A program made the translations under genes and the position numbers. Below are positions 46,134 to 57,233 of a stretch of DNA of 64,000 nt, one piece after another. Where the stretch lies: the NCBI GenBank assembly GCA_025738555.1, contig JAOVFP010000019.1, positions 1,488,001-1,552,000 on the forward strand, given 5' to 3'. Positions within the stretch are counted from its first letter, which is position 1. Every line of letters starts with the position of its first letter. The notes beneath the pieces are model-generated. The model was given only the letters and a program-made list of their open reading frames with translations. It made no database searches and was not told where the DNA came from. The DNA is from Cyathus striatus. Lineage: Eukaryota; Basidiomycota; Agaricomycetes; Agaricales; Nidulariaceae.

Positions 46134-46811
46134 TGTAGAAGTAGGGTTGGAGGGAGGATGGCGAGGGATGAGCGGAAGGAGAGAGTGGAGAGAGGAGGAG
46201 GAAGGGCGAAGGGCGGGACCGGTGAACCTGTGACGTCATGCACAGTATCGATGAGCTGATATTTGGTTACTTTGAGTGGTGGTGGTAAACAAACAACATT
46301 ACCTGTCACGAACTGGTCACGAACTTCGAAGAGTTGCGAGTCACGATTCCAAGTATGAGTTACCGGTCGGCAAAGATTCAAAATGATTCAATCTATTTAT
46401 AAACGGCAGTTGAAGCTGGATTTTAGAAATCATTCAATAATGACTCAAAACTCAAAGTAAGTGTTCTGTAAGCTATTCTCAATCTACTTGACTTGTTCTA
46501 TCGGTTAACGGTGACGTGTTCAATCAAGATCGTTCTCGCAAATATTCATCACTGTCCTGCTTTAAAGCACTAAGCTTTGTTTTATTTTAAAAACGAGACG
46601 AATAGGATATAGATGCATATTACAAAGATTACGTGATGCGCGTATTAAGTTGCCACTCGTAGTCGAACAATGAGACATAAAGTGAATTGTATGCAAATGC
46701 TTCCATTTTTTCTATTCAAAATCTAACTAAAACTCTGCCACCACTCTATCTCTCGATGTATACATTCATTAGACGCAGCGTCTTTGCATTAGCATTCCAA
46801 TAGTCTATAGT
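46134..46811. other. Intergenic, shared upstream region of GH5 and SET pseudogene
   Basis: About 46630-46800 matches 47539-47710 (TTACGTGATGC, GTATTAAGT), showing that the tandem SET duplication includes the promoter. Confidence 0.5.
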
Positions 46812-47503
46812 ATGACTAATGAGGACGTTTCGGAAACTACACCCGGCACCCTACTAGATATTCCGGACCTCCGAATACCAAGTTTAAGTACGTTCTCTTA
46901 ACTATTTTATTTTCTTCCATTGATTTCAACTACAACTCAATAGACGCATGCTACATCACCTACAGCGATACATTATTATCCACCCACCCATCCATATGGC
47001 TGGACTATCCTGAACACACACTCGTCTTCACATGCATCCCAGCACTGCATGACGACGAAACCACAGAATTTCTTATCCCCGGATCCCTCAAAACGAAGAT
47101 ATACAGCACTCCTGGATTTCCAACTCAACCAACCTTCAATGATGCACCGTATGAGATAAAAGACGCTGGATGAATGGGTCTGGGGGTGTTCGCAACCCGC
47201 GACCTTTCTCCTGGAAACTCATCCTGATAGATCGACCATCACTTATTATCCAAAAAACTCCTTTAGGATCTTGCGAGAAAGTCTTACAAGTAATATTCAG
47301 GCGGATGTCGAATGCGAATAGGAAGGCATTATGGCAACTTTCTAATGCTCATCTGTATAACGACAATGTTAATGGTCCTATGGAAATTCAGAGCGACGTT
47401 AAACATTTATAAACAATGCGTAGCAGAGGGTGAACTTCGACTTATTATCACATCAGAGTGCAAGAAAAGTCACATAAGTAGATCACTTCTGTTGAAAAGC
47501 TGA
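46812..47503 (+). pseudogene. SET-domain gene, 5' half only, tandem copy of 47722-48906
   Basis: The first exon (MTNEDVSETTPGTLLDIPDL) and intron are intact, followed by IYSTPGFPTQPTFNDAPYE. TGA at 47171-47173 interrupts just before MGLGVFATRDLSPG. A short deletion then shifts the frame where the intact copy has GELILIDRP. The copy runs to about 47400 (MSNANRKALWQLSNAHLY) and lacks the NHSCxPN core. It is a non-functional duplicate lying directly upstream of its intact paralogue. Confidence 0.88.
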
Positions 47504-47721
47504 TGCGATCCAAAATGTATACTTCGTAGTGACGAAGATTACGTGATGCTAGTATTAAGTAGCTCGTAATCGAGCACTGAGACACAAGCTGAATTATATA
47601 TTAATACTTCCGTCTCATCTATTCAAAATCTAACTACAAACTCTACCATCACTCTATCTCTCCACACCTATAAACCCATTAGAAGCAGTGTATTTACGTT
47701 TGCAATTCAATGGTCTACAGT

Positions 47722-48906
47722 ATGACACTCGAAGACGTTCCCAAAACTACACCTGAAATCCTAGGAGATCTTCAGGACGCAGAGATCACAGAATTCAGTA
47801 TGTTGTATTAAATAATTTCTTGAGTATATCTCACTTTCATTGCAATAGGCACGTATTATACCAAAGAAGGCGATCCACTAATATCTTACCATCCATTCAC
47901 CAAGCTGAACTATCCTGCAAACTCATTCATCTATACTCGCATCCCAGCACTGCATCTCGATGAAACCACAGAATGCCTTATCGCCGAGCTCCTCAAACGG
48001 AAGATATATAGCACTCCTGGATTTCCAACTCAACCAATCTTCAATGATGCACCGTACGAGATAAAAGGCGCAGAAACTATGGGTCTGGGGGTGTTCGCAA
48101 CTCGTGACCTTTCTCCTGGAGAACTCATTCTGATAGATCGACCATTACTTACAATCCCAGAACAAGTTCCTTTAGGATATTGCGAGAAAGTCTTACAATT
48201 TATGCTCGGGCGGATGACAAAAGCGAATAGGAAGGCGTTTATGCAACTTTCTAATGTGCATCTGTACAACGAGAATGTTGAAGGGCCGTTAACTGGGATT
48301 TGTCTGACAAATGCATTCACTTCGCCAGAGCATAACCATAAAGGCGGAAATCGGACCTACACTTACTGTGCTGTGATGAAAAAGATATCCCGTGTCAACC
48401 ATAGGTTCATCGTTCCTCCTCTTTCGTGTTTCAAGCTAACATACAATACTCTTAGTTGTGTTCCAAACGCGGCATTCGACTTCGATATGGCAACTTTCTC
48501 ATATCGACTGTACGCTGCAAAGTATATTCTAAAGGGAAAACAAATCTTTCTTAGTTATCTCAAAAATACTATGAGCAACATTGACGAACGCCGATTATAC
48601 CTCTCTTCCTACGGTATACACTGCACATGTTTCATATGTTCCCTCGATCCGCCCAATCTCAAAGTCTGTGAAGACTTACGCGCCTCTCTCCCTGCCAAAA
48701 TTAAATCTCTACGTGATCGTGTTCAGCCACTCTTGGATTGCATAAAACAAGGAGTCCTTGTCTTTAACATGGACTATGCCTTTTCGTTGCTGCTCGAAGC
48801 TCACATGATTGGTTTGGAAATGGAAGTCTGGAACATGGATGTGAATGAGCACTATGCTCAAGTGGCGGAATTGATTACAGATTTGCGTAATGTAGGGATC
48901 ATATGA
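47722..48906 (+). CDS. SET-domain protein (SMYD-like), intact
   Basis: Three exons (47722-47797, 47849-48404, 48456-48906) give 360 residues; both introns are 51 bp. MGLGVFATRDLSPGELI is SET-N. KKISRVNHSCVPNAAFDFD forms across the second intron, which could be missed because the intron reads open. Then GKQIFLSYLKN with the SET Tyr and the post-SET CTCFICSLD. No MYND finger. It is likely a protein lysine methyltransferase of unknown target. It shares its layout with the SET genes at 5394, 49317 and 57234. Confidence 0.9.
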
Positions 48907-49316
48907 TTATATTGCTGCTTCTCTTTATTTGTGTATATTCACGCATGTACTTTTTACTAGACTACACACATATCACAGTCTTACAATTGCATATATGTAA
49001 TGTGTATTGACATGTTAGGACATTCTATAATAGAAAGTGGACAGAAAACTTGAGGTCTGGGATGGAGTGACATCATTCAATGGAGGAATGTCACACATTT
49101 CCACCCCGTTGGGGATTCAATGAATAATGGCGTTACAGTGAAAGTATTTCGACGGGACAGACAATTCAATGCGAGAGTTCTATCGTTATGTTCACAACAG
49201 TTCGAAGGTAATATGATATCAAAGTTCTTCTTACACATGAAAGCGAATTAAGTGGAAAGTCCAACAGCTGAGTGCAAAACACAGCATTACCCCTACTTCG
49301 ACGTTGGCTCACATGT
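48907..49316. other. Intergenic between convergent SET genes
   Basis: Nothing recognised. An imperfect hairpin with GACATCATTCAATGG and CATTGAATGATG-like words lies at about 49065-49125. Confidence 0.4.
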
Positions 49317-50752
49317 CTACGTTTCCAAACTCTTTTTCCCTCTTAATACTTCCATATATCCCTCACCCTTCTCTTCTTCATGCGCTCTAACAATCCCCTC
49401 TGCCCACTTCAAAAATTCTACAACCTCTGACTCCCCATTCGCCGTCACCATCATGCGCCATTCCAAATTCGAACAAAGTATGGTAATGCACTTACAAGCG
49501 AGCATAACCACCGCTGCTAGCCTTCCGCTCGCCTCCAATTTCAAACGTACCATGTCTTGAATTACACGTTTAGCGTCTTCGTATATGCTGGATAGAGTCG
49601 TATAATCAGCGATGTGTAGACGGTCAGCTAAGAATGTGATGTATCGCCGATTGAGATCGAGTCCTCTGGAAATCAAAGATAACCGATGGCTTTCAGAAGT
49701 GAGCGAGCAACAGAATTCCGAATTCTGACACGGATAAATGATGTATTTGTCGTATAGGATGGTTCGCCTTGCCATATCATCTGCGTCCACGTCCACATAG
49801 GAAATTGTGATCTCTTCCCCTGCACCAATAGGACGAAGTGCTCGAAGATGGAAAGAAAACGAAGAATAGTCGAATCTTGCAAGTGCATTCGGACGGCAAC
49901 TTCGATTTTCAAAAATAAGAAAAGGACTTTGCGCAAAGATAGAAAGGAATAACGAACCTATGATTAACACGCGAAATCTCCTTTGTCAGAGCAAGGTACT
50001 TCACCGTTCCAAACATTACGGCCATCGAGTTTGTTTCGAAAATTCCATGACATTGCGGAGACGCGTTTAGATGCACGTTCGCAAGCCAATACATAGCCAC
50101 AGAATTTTCGCTTGGCAATCTCGAAGCCAAGTAATCGATTATTGTATGTCGTAAAGCTGAGTACACGTAATTGGCGTCGAACGGAAGTACATCGGGAATG
50201 AGGATTATTGGTCTCTCAGCAACGATAAGCTGACCTATCTCGATTGTGCGAGCAGCAACCATTCCTAGGCCCTTTGATTCCATAGAAATAATGCTATAAG
50301 CATCGATTGGAGAATCCGGTGGTGCATGTGGAAACCCTGGGATATTGAGGATCTGGGTCTTCAACTGGGCAGGAATAAGGCATTGTGTAACGCCGTTGGA
50401 GTCTTTTTGGCTGGGAATTGAAGTACATATGATAGCTCCTGGAGGAGTGAAGATAGAAGGAAGGTATTTCACTGTTGGGACGTAGCGTATGTCGGGGAAG
50501 TCGGATATTTTTTCTGAGGTGGCGGCGGTGAGATAGATCCATGTGAGTAGGTATATATGCGTACCGAAATTAACGATTACAACGTCATCCTTTGAACTCG
50601 CAAACTGTTCTTCTGTGATATTGTTATCCTGTAATGAGTCGGATGATGTGTCTGATTAAAGTGAGATATATGATAAGTGTAACGATTACCAACTTGAAGC
50701 GCGTACCTTCGTTCAAATCGATATTATCAATCAATTCCTGTAGTGAATCCAT
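49317..50752 (-). CDS. SET-domain protein (SMYD-like), intact
   Basis: Four exons (50707-50752, 50565-50651, 49958-50513, 49317-49899) give 423 residues. The start is MDSLQELIDNIDLNE; exon 2 needs the acceptor TAATCAG to stay open. Motifs: SKGLGMVAARTIEIGQLIVA (SET-N), EISRVNHSCRPNALARFDY across the last intron, and GAGEEITISYVDVDADD with the catalytic-type Tyr. The post-SET cysteines are atypical (YPCQNSEFCC). Its N-terminal lead with AIICTSIPS and LNIPGFP matches the paralogues at 5394 and 57234. Confidence 0.9.
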
Positions 50753-51084
50753 TGTTTAGCGCGTTCAGATTGGAAAGTTCAGCGGTAAGAGAACTAAAGA
50801 AAGAATGGAAAGGGAAAGACACCGAAGAGGTCCAACGTGGAACGCGGCAAGCAGTGGAACGAGGCGAGCTAGCTCGTTGCCTGTCAGCCAATCGCAAACT
50901 AGGAAGTCATTTGCTGACTAATGTGTGGGTGTGATGCCGTGACCTCGTGACATAACTGGAATCAGCACGAAAAGATTGCGCAGAAAAAGCAGCCAAAAGA
51001 AAGCTATGAGGCTTAGATGTGGATAACATCAGTTAAATTAATTTGTCGATTCAACAAATGAGTTAGTTAGCAGAGGCTAGGCAC
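50753..51084. other. Intergenic
   Basis: Upstream region of the SET gene; nothing else recognised. Confidence 0.4.
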
Positions 51085-53566
51085 GACGCGCGATACCGTG
51101 TGGTCCATTCCTCGACTATGGTCCACCATCATTATAAAGCTAACAAGGAGACAATATGAAGCTCAAAAGGGTATTCTTGATATATGACTGACCAACTCGA
51201 AGGAATGCCCGTTTTCCATATACTTCTATGCTGTGGATTGGACATTCGGCGTTCTACCGCCACTCGAAGCACTGGAGAAAATAGTGGAACACAGCGATAG
51301 ATGGTTACACCTTGGTATAACCATCGTAGACGACAAATATTACAAATTTGTCAAATTACTCGGGAGAGCAAAGGACAGGGTTCCCCAGCTTCAATCCTTG
51401 CACTACAGGGATTAAAAATATCGAAAAAAGGGTGTGGAAGCAATGGATGAATTATCAGTGGACATACAGGAGACTGCACCTCGTCTCCCTAGTTTATCGC
51501 AATCCGATGTCTATCTGGACAAATTCGTGGCTCCTTGGACACAGCTCACGTCACTTTACATGCACCAAGACAGCATAGATGGAGCGAGCATCCGCCTTCC
51601 TTTGTGCTCATGTCATGAAAACTAAGTTTGCCCCGCAAAGCATTACTGCGCATTGAAATGCCTTAATGCAAAGTCCAGAGCGTAATGCAAATAAACGAGG
51701 ACGAAATTTTGCGATATATCTTAATACTTTGCAGGTGGCATTACAATAAATGTATTTCTGTCGATGTATTTTAACGCTCCGTACCGATTTTTGCAATGTT
51801 AAGCATACCACCTAATTGGTTTTAAGCAATGCAACAATTTCCAGAAAAAAAACATTAATCAAGCTCTTTGCATTACCAAATACGGCGATGGGATCTTCAA
51901 AAAAACATGATATATTCTGCTCCAACCCGTACATGACCAGTAATTTACAGTACTTACATTAAGTATTATGTACTAACGTATATACTTACGGTAGGAACAG
52001 TTAGTAGCACAACATAGTAAAAAAATATCACTTACTAGTTCATGCCACTTACCTTTATTTAAAACGTGGCTTCAACACATTTCTGAAGCCACACTGTTGG
52101 CAAACTCAGCGTCCTTTTATACATACAGGACGCCAGTCTTAGTCAGCATCCACCGGATCTTACGCGCTCTCGGCAAATGTTCGCAAGCTGTTCGTTCGAT
52201 TCCAGAACGAAGCTCAAGCTTCATCCCGACTGCTCTGGACTTGGTCTACGTTTGTCTATGATCTTGTGCACCACCTATTTCACCCAGACCTGTCACACCT
52301 CTAGCTCTCCCCGTTGAAGTACTCTGTACAAACCAACAAAAAACTAACGCACAATGACTGTTCTTAGCCACGGAGAACATATTATATAGAGTATTGTAAG
52401 CTTAGGACCGTCAAATTAATTTTACCCATCTTGCGATATGTTCCTAATATTGTACCTACCCTGATATATACCTTTAATATTATCATTCCCTTAAGAAGCA
52501 TTTGTTACACTGGTACTATAGGAAAAGGCCATCTATGACAGCCCTAAACTTAAAATTTATTGTAGTGTCTTTGTAATATGTACTCTTGTGTATTATGACT
52601 AAATTGCGGTGAGGTTAAATACTTAATACATTGCAATGAAGTTAGGACTTTCGTGACACAAATCTCACACATTTGTGTTTCTCCGCTATAGATTGGGCTT
52701 GTGCAGATACCAGCGAGGAATATGCGATGTCATTATACGATCCGGACTCGCTGGTTGAGCCATCTTACTTGACATCGCTTTCGTTCATCAATACCAAGAG
52801 AAATTCGATAATTTTGCAGTTGAACGAAATCACCTGTCCCGCGTTACGAGATTTACACCTGGACAGTATCCCAAGCAAAGAATCTGATTTCAGCAGTCCT
52901 GCTGGATTACCTTGGGTGCCCATATATGAATTCTTGATCAGATCGAAATGTCTTCTAGAGGTTCTAGAGCTAGGAACACCCTTATTTTTATATGAAGAAG
53001 CAGTGCTTTTTATTTTAGAAGCACTCCCACTCCTCCGAAAGCTAACATTAAAGGAACGCGTACAACCAGCAATTTACCGAGGTATATTATACGAAGATCT
53101 AATCTCAGAACATTCAGACAGCCATGAAGTACTACAGTCTCTAATCCATAATCTCAATGAGGATGCATATCTTCCACAACTCGTCGAGTTACGATACACT
53201 GGTATCGTCGAATCATTTTCCGCTCTTGACTTGTTTGAAATCAGGCGCGTACTACGAAAACGTTGGTCATCCGAAAATCCTGGTGTAGCACGCTTGAATG
53301 TATTCCATGCGGAATTCGAAGTACTTGATGGTATTATGACATTTCTGAATGTAATTCTGGAAGCATTTTGCGGTGTCAAAAATCTTAAGGGGGAGGGAAT
53401 GGATATATCGATTACAGCCAAAGTGGAGGAGGTGGAGGGCGATGAGGATGATGATGGGGACAATGAAGATGAAGATGGGGATGATGAAGATAAAGATGGA
53501 GACAAAAAGATGTCAAACTTTGTGCTTTGTACTTTAACACCAACTGTGTATCTTCCAAATTGTTGA
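51085..53566 (+). pseudogene. F-box gene, 5'-truncated and split by an insertion
   Basis: Similarity to the gene at 42356 begins in the middle of the F-box (VWSIPRLWSTI, 51095) after loss of the start. It has TGA stops at about 51185 and TAA at about 51413, and reads DWTFGVLPPLEALEKIV and VDIQETAPRLPSLSQSD. At about 51600 it is cut in the middle of the block that corresponds to DGASYHIARCPNL. After about 1.05 kb of unrelated sequence it resumes (NLTHLCFSAIDWACADTSEE) and stays open for 297 residues to 53566. The end has an acidic run (DEDDDGDNEDEDGDDEDKDG) and CTLTPTVYLPNC. The 3' piece could still be expressed, but without an F-box. Confidence 0.85.
51605..52655. mobile_element. Insertion of about 1.05 kb within the F-box gene
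   Basis: Its limits are set by the broken F-box frame. The ends show a weak inverted match (GTCATGAAAACTAAG on the left, TTAGGACTTTCGTGAC on the right). The middle has a TATA-like box (CCTTTTATACATAC) and an LTR-like GC-richer patch at 52080-52320. It could be a DNA element or a solo LTR inside one. Class unknown. Confidence 0.5.
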
Positions 53567-53799
53567 AGTACGGAATAAAATCACACTCTTAAACATTCAT
53601 ACCTGCACAAATTTGCCGAGAAACACTTATCTAGTTATGCTTGCTAGGGGCAACTTTTGCTGGTGGCGCTTTGACTAATGAATAAGATACCTTTTTTACC
53701 GGGACATATTGTTATGATATGAACCTTGAAGATTAGGGATAGTATCTGATAAAATAGGAGTTGAAAATACCTTAAAAATTGGGATGATTATGTAGCGCA
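53567..53799. other. Intergenic
   Basis: Nothing recognised. Confidence 0.4.
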
Positions 53800-54045
53800 G
53801 GCAATCTGCCTGAGCTGAGAAAGTCGTTTTTTTCATTACCGTACCACGTTACATTCTTTCTGTCGCTTACTTATACATACTGCCTTCGTTAGCTACTTAA
53901 ATTGTCGTATGTACACTCATTGAACTCAGGTTTTCGTTACCGCCGATTTTAATTCATATCGTGGAACTGGAGGATGAACGGACGTCCATCGACTCGCATT
54001 TTCTTTGTCGAGAGATACCCCCAAGCTAGTATCTTCCTCTACAAT
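53800..54045 (+). repeat. Dispersed repeat, copy 2 (similar to 40-335)
   Basis: See the copy at 40-335. It abuts the inverted F-box fragment at 54045. Confidence 0.5.
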
Positions 54046-54625
54046 GAACAACAGGTGTTAAGTACAGTACAACGTATCGGGTTTAGCCCCGGTAAATCCG
54101 CTTATTCATCGTCCTCTGAGTTATCCGCTTCCTTTACCATGTATCCATAAATCGAAATATCCATCCCCTCTCCCCTGAATTTTCTAACATCGCACAGGCT
54201 TTCTACAGTCGGATATGTAATGATGTAATCTCTATAAAGAATACCAAATTCTGCATGGAATATATCCAATCGCGACAGCCTCGACGCAGGCGTCCAGCGT
54301 TTTTCAAGTACGTGCTTGATTTGGTTATATTCGTGTAAACGCTTGGTCTCGACTCTCAACTATGCCTTTGTATCGCAATTCAACTAGATGCGGAAGAAAC
54401 GTGTCCTCGTCGAGTTTCCTGATTAGTGAAGGAAAAACTTGACGGCTGTCAGAATCATCTGACGCAAAACGCTGGTATGATAATCTTATCTCCAGTTCTA
54501 GGACCTCGAGAGGGCAATTTAATCTCTGTAAGAAATCATAAATGGTCGCCAAATGTAGACCAGCATGACTTTCAAAATAGAATTATTCGGTCGGAATACC
54601 ATTCAAGCGTAGTTCTTGTAGGCTT
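54045..54625 (-). pseudogene. Inverted 3' fragment of an F-box gene
   Basis: Minus-strand copy of the C-terminal third of the gene at 54823-56229: AGLHLATIYDFLQR, CPLEVLELEIR, EDTFLPHLVELRYKGIVES, then after a frame slip HVLEKRWTPASRLSRL and FRGEGMDISIYGY. An in-frame TAA sits upstream (PTE*FYFES). The frame ends at the same TAA as the parent gene (54102), and the sequence past the stop is also similar, so it derives from that gene or its near ancestor. Parent and fragment lie head to head. Confidence 0.85.
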
Positions 54626-54691
54626 CGTCATGGTGCGATAAGTAGTTTGGTCAAAAAAAATGCAGCTCGCTTGCAAGTTGCCAGCTGCGGA

Positions 54692-54700
54692 CTTATAAAA
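54692..54700 (+). promoter_or_regulatory. TATA-like element
   Basis: CTTATAAAATG about 130 bp upstream of the chosen start at 54823; tentative. Confidence 0.25.
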
Positions 54701-54822
54701 TGAAAAAGTGTTTTATTTGTTTAACGTCACGTGCCCCACTAGTCAGCCCGGCATGCAAAACAAACAGTGACAACATTTTTGCAGGTGGCAGGCGACTCGG
54801 AACTGCATTCTGTACTCGCACC

Positions 54823-56229
54823 ATGTCGAAGGCTAGTACTGGATCTTTCGTCCATCTTCCTCTCGCACTTCAATTGCTTTTAGAGATAGAAGAAGAAATC
54901 TTCAGCATCTACTGTAGTATCAACTTCGATGGAATCAAGACGCTCAAACAACCTCCTTCCCCTCTACTACTGGGATCAGTATGCAAAGCATGGCGCGAAA
55001 CCACTTGGTCAATCCCTCAACTATGGACCACTGTCATCTTAAAGCTAACAATAAGAAATTACGAGCAACAACTAAAGCTTCTCGAACTTTGGCTGCATAA
55101 TTCGAACCAAAGCCTATTGTCCATATACTTCGATGCTACGGACTGGACATTTGGAGTTGTACCGCCTCTAGAAGCATTAGAAAAGCTTGTAGAGCACAGC
55201 GAGAGGTGGTCGCATCTCGATATAACCATTGTTGACGACAAGGAACGTGGATTTGTCAAGTTGCTCGGTAGAGCAAAAGATCGAGTACCCCAGCTCCAAT
55301 CAGTCCACATCCGGAAGTGCGAATATATGCCAGGGGGGGGTGATGCGGTTGTGGTATCCATAGGCTTTCTGGAAACTGCACCTCGTCTAATAAAACTATC
55401 AAAATCAGATATCTACCTGGACTTGAAACTCAAGGTTCCTTGGACGCAACTCACTCATTTGTACTTTCACCGAGAAATTTTTGATGGGGCGGCAAACGAC
55501 GTTTCGTACTGTCTAAACCTCACAAACTTATATCTATCTGCGATAGATTGGAATTATGTCGAAGACAGCGAAGAATATGTCTTGGGTTTTCTCTATGACC
55601 CTGACCCCGATGCACGAACAGAATATTTTTATTTATCATCGCTTTGCATTGTCAATACGGACCGAAACTCGATAATGGGGATACTGGATACAATGAACTG
55701 TCCAGTTTTACGCGAACTACGCTTGACTAGTATTCCGTGCGAAGAATTGGATTTCGGCAGTCCTGCTGGTCTGCATTTGGCGACCATTTATGATTTCTTG
55801 CAGAGAACAAATTGCCCCCTAGAAGTTTTGGAACTGGGTACAGGAGAATCATACGATCGTTATGCGTCAGAGAATTTTGACAGTCGTAAAGTTCTTCTTT
55901 CACTAATCAAGAAACTCAAGGAGGACACATTTCTTCCACATCTGGTCGAGTTTCGATATAAAGGCATAGTCAGCTCCATGCACTCATGCGACTACAACCA
56001 AATCAAGCATGAACTTCAAAAACGGTGGACACCTGCGTCCGGTCTGTCGCGCTTGGAAATATTCCACGCTGAATTCGGTGTACTTGATAGAGATATGGAG
56101 GTTTCACTTCGGTCCTTGGAGTTCCTGTGTGGTGCTACAAAACTCAGGCAGGAGGGGATGGATATTTCGATTATTGGACATATGATAGAGGAAGTGGATG
56201 ACTCGGAGGACGATGATTCGGATGAATAA
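54823..56229 (+). CDS. F-box protein with LRR-like C-terminal half
   Basis: Start chosen at 54823 (CACCATGTCGAAG, like the start of the 42356 gene), giving 468 residues; an in-frame ATG at 54700 is less likely. F-box: LLLEIEEEIFSIYC, LLLGSVCKAWRETTWSIPQ, LWTTVIL. Then DWTFGVVPPLEALEKLVEHS and Leu-rich strands through ECPVLRELRLTSIP-like blocks. It ends in an acidic tail (EEVDDSEDDDSDE) at TAA. The conserved C-terminal motif of its paralogues (CTLTPVVYCPNC) is encoded in the same frame just after this stop and a second stop (TAG), ending at 56297. The protein has therefore lost its tail. Function as SCF receptor inferred from the F-box. Confidence 0.88.
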   Translation: MSKASTGSFVHLPLALQLLLEIEEEIFSIYCSINFDGIKTLKQPPSPLLLGSVCKAWRETTWSIPQLWTTVILKLTIRNYEQQLKLLELWLHNSNQSLLSIYFDATDWTFGVVPPLEALEKLVEHSERWSHLDITIVDDKERGFVKLLGRAKDRVPQLQSVHIRKCEYMPGGGDAVVVSIGFLETAPRLIKLSKSDIYLDLKLKVPWTQLTHLYFHREIFDGAANDVSYCLNLTNLYLSAIDWNYVEDSEEYVLGFLYDPDPDARTEYFYLSSLCIVNTDRNSIMGILDTMNCPVLRELRLTSIPCEELDFGSPAGLHLATIYDFLQRTNCPLEVLELGTGESYDRYASENFDSRKVLLSLIKKLKEDTFLPHLVEFRYKGIVSSMHSCDYNQIKHELQKRWTPASGLSRLEIFHAEFGVLDRDMEVSLRSLEFLCGATKLRQEGMDISIIGHMIEEVDDSEDDDSDE

Positions 56230-56297
56230 GTGGATTAGCCAGTGGTAAACCTGCCAGTTTGTACTTTAACACCTGTTGTCTATTGTCCGAATTGCTG

Positions 56298-57233
56298 ACG
56301 TACTTAAATTTAATCCCTAGTTCCTCGTGTACCATGAATCATTACCCCACGGGATTCATATCGTGGCAATATATCCCATTTGCGGATGGTATTTTTACGA
56401 CTGTTGTGCTACCCAGTGTGGAATATCTGCTCAGCGCTCACCCTTCTCGATATTCGTTGCTATTAGTACAATCATACGCCATGAAAATATTGATATGAAG
56501 CATAAACACAAACCTAAGACATATGACTAATATACTACTTGGCTTTCAAAGTGCGGCTGTAGAAAGACTTCGATTCCTCGTTTGGTTTTTTCAAAATGAA
56601 ACGTATCGGCTGCGGAGTCCCGAACATCAATTCAGCAAGGATATCTGAATAAGCGTCTCCCGCAGAATATGAATGTAAACTTAGTACAAAAACCTGGAAC
56701 CGCGAAAAGTTGTTGCTCGATGAGGATCAAATTGCCAGCTTCAATATTTGCAGGGGCGTCAATTAGTTGTCGACGTCATGGTCAGCGCTTCATCCCAAGT
56801 CACGAGAATTCACTGATACATCATCAACGTCACAGTTTCACCAGTTCCAGGCTGAATCCCGGGCAAGTCCCGGGACTCGTTCAAGCCTTTCTCTGGAGTC
56901 TGAACCAGCGCCAATACTTCCCTTGCTCTTCTCTTTCAATTCACGTCATCAATTCGAACCTGTAACTTCCGGGCCGCTCAGCTGCACAGTCAAGAAGGCA
57001 CCCACGCGCTGCCGCATGTGGTCCACATGGGATACCACGCCAGCTCAGCAGTCTAAATCATGCCAAATCTGTTCCTGATTCATTCTCGAGAGGACATCCC
57101 TATCACTCACCCCATTAGAAGAGTGTGCGTCGTACGATCTTGCTATATCTAACCGGGAGGCCGATAGATTGATAAATCTTCTCCCTGCGCCCCGTTTCCT
57201 CGTAACTTTAACTTGTCTTGACCACTCTGAACG
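56298..57233. other. Intergenic
   Basis: Several short overlapping ORFs (56669-57078) but no family features or splice chain. Serves as upstream region of the SET gene. Confidence 0.35.

Noticed and set aside
53074..53505. 143-residue Ser-rich minus-strand ORF
   Set aside because: Antisense of the acidic tail of the F-box pseudogene.
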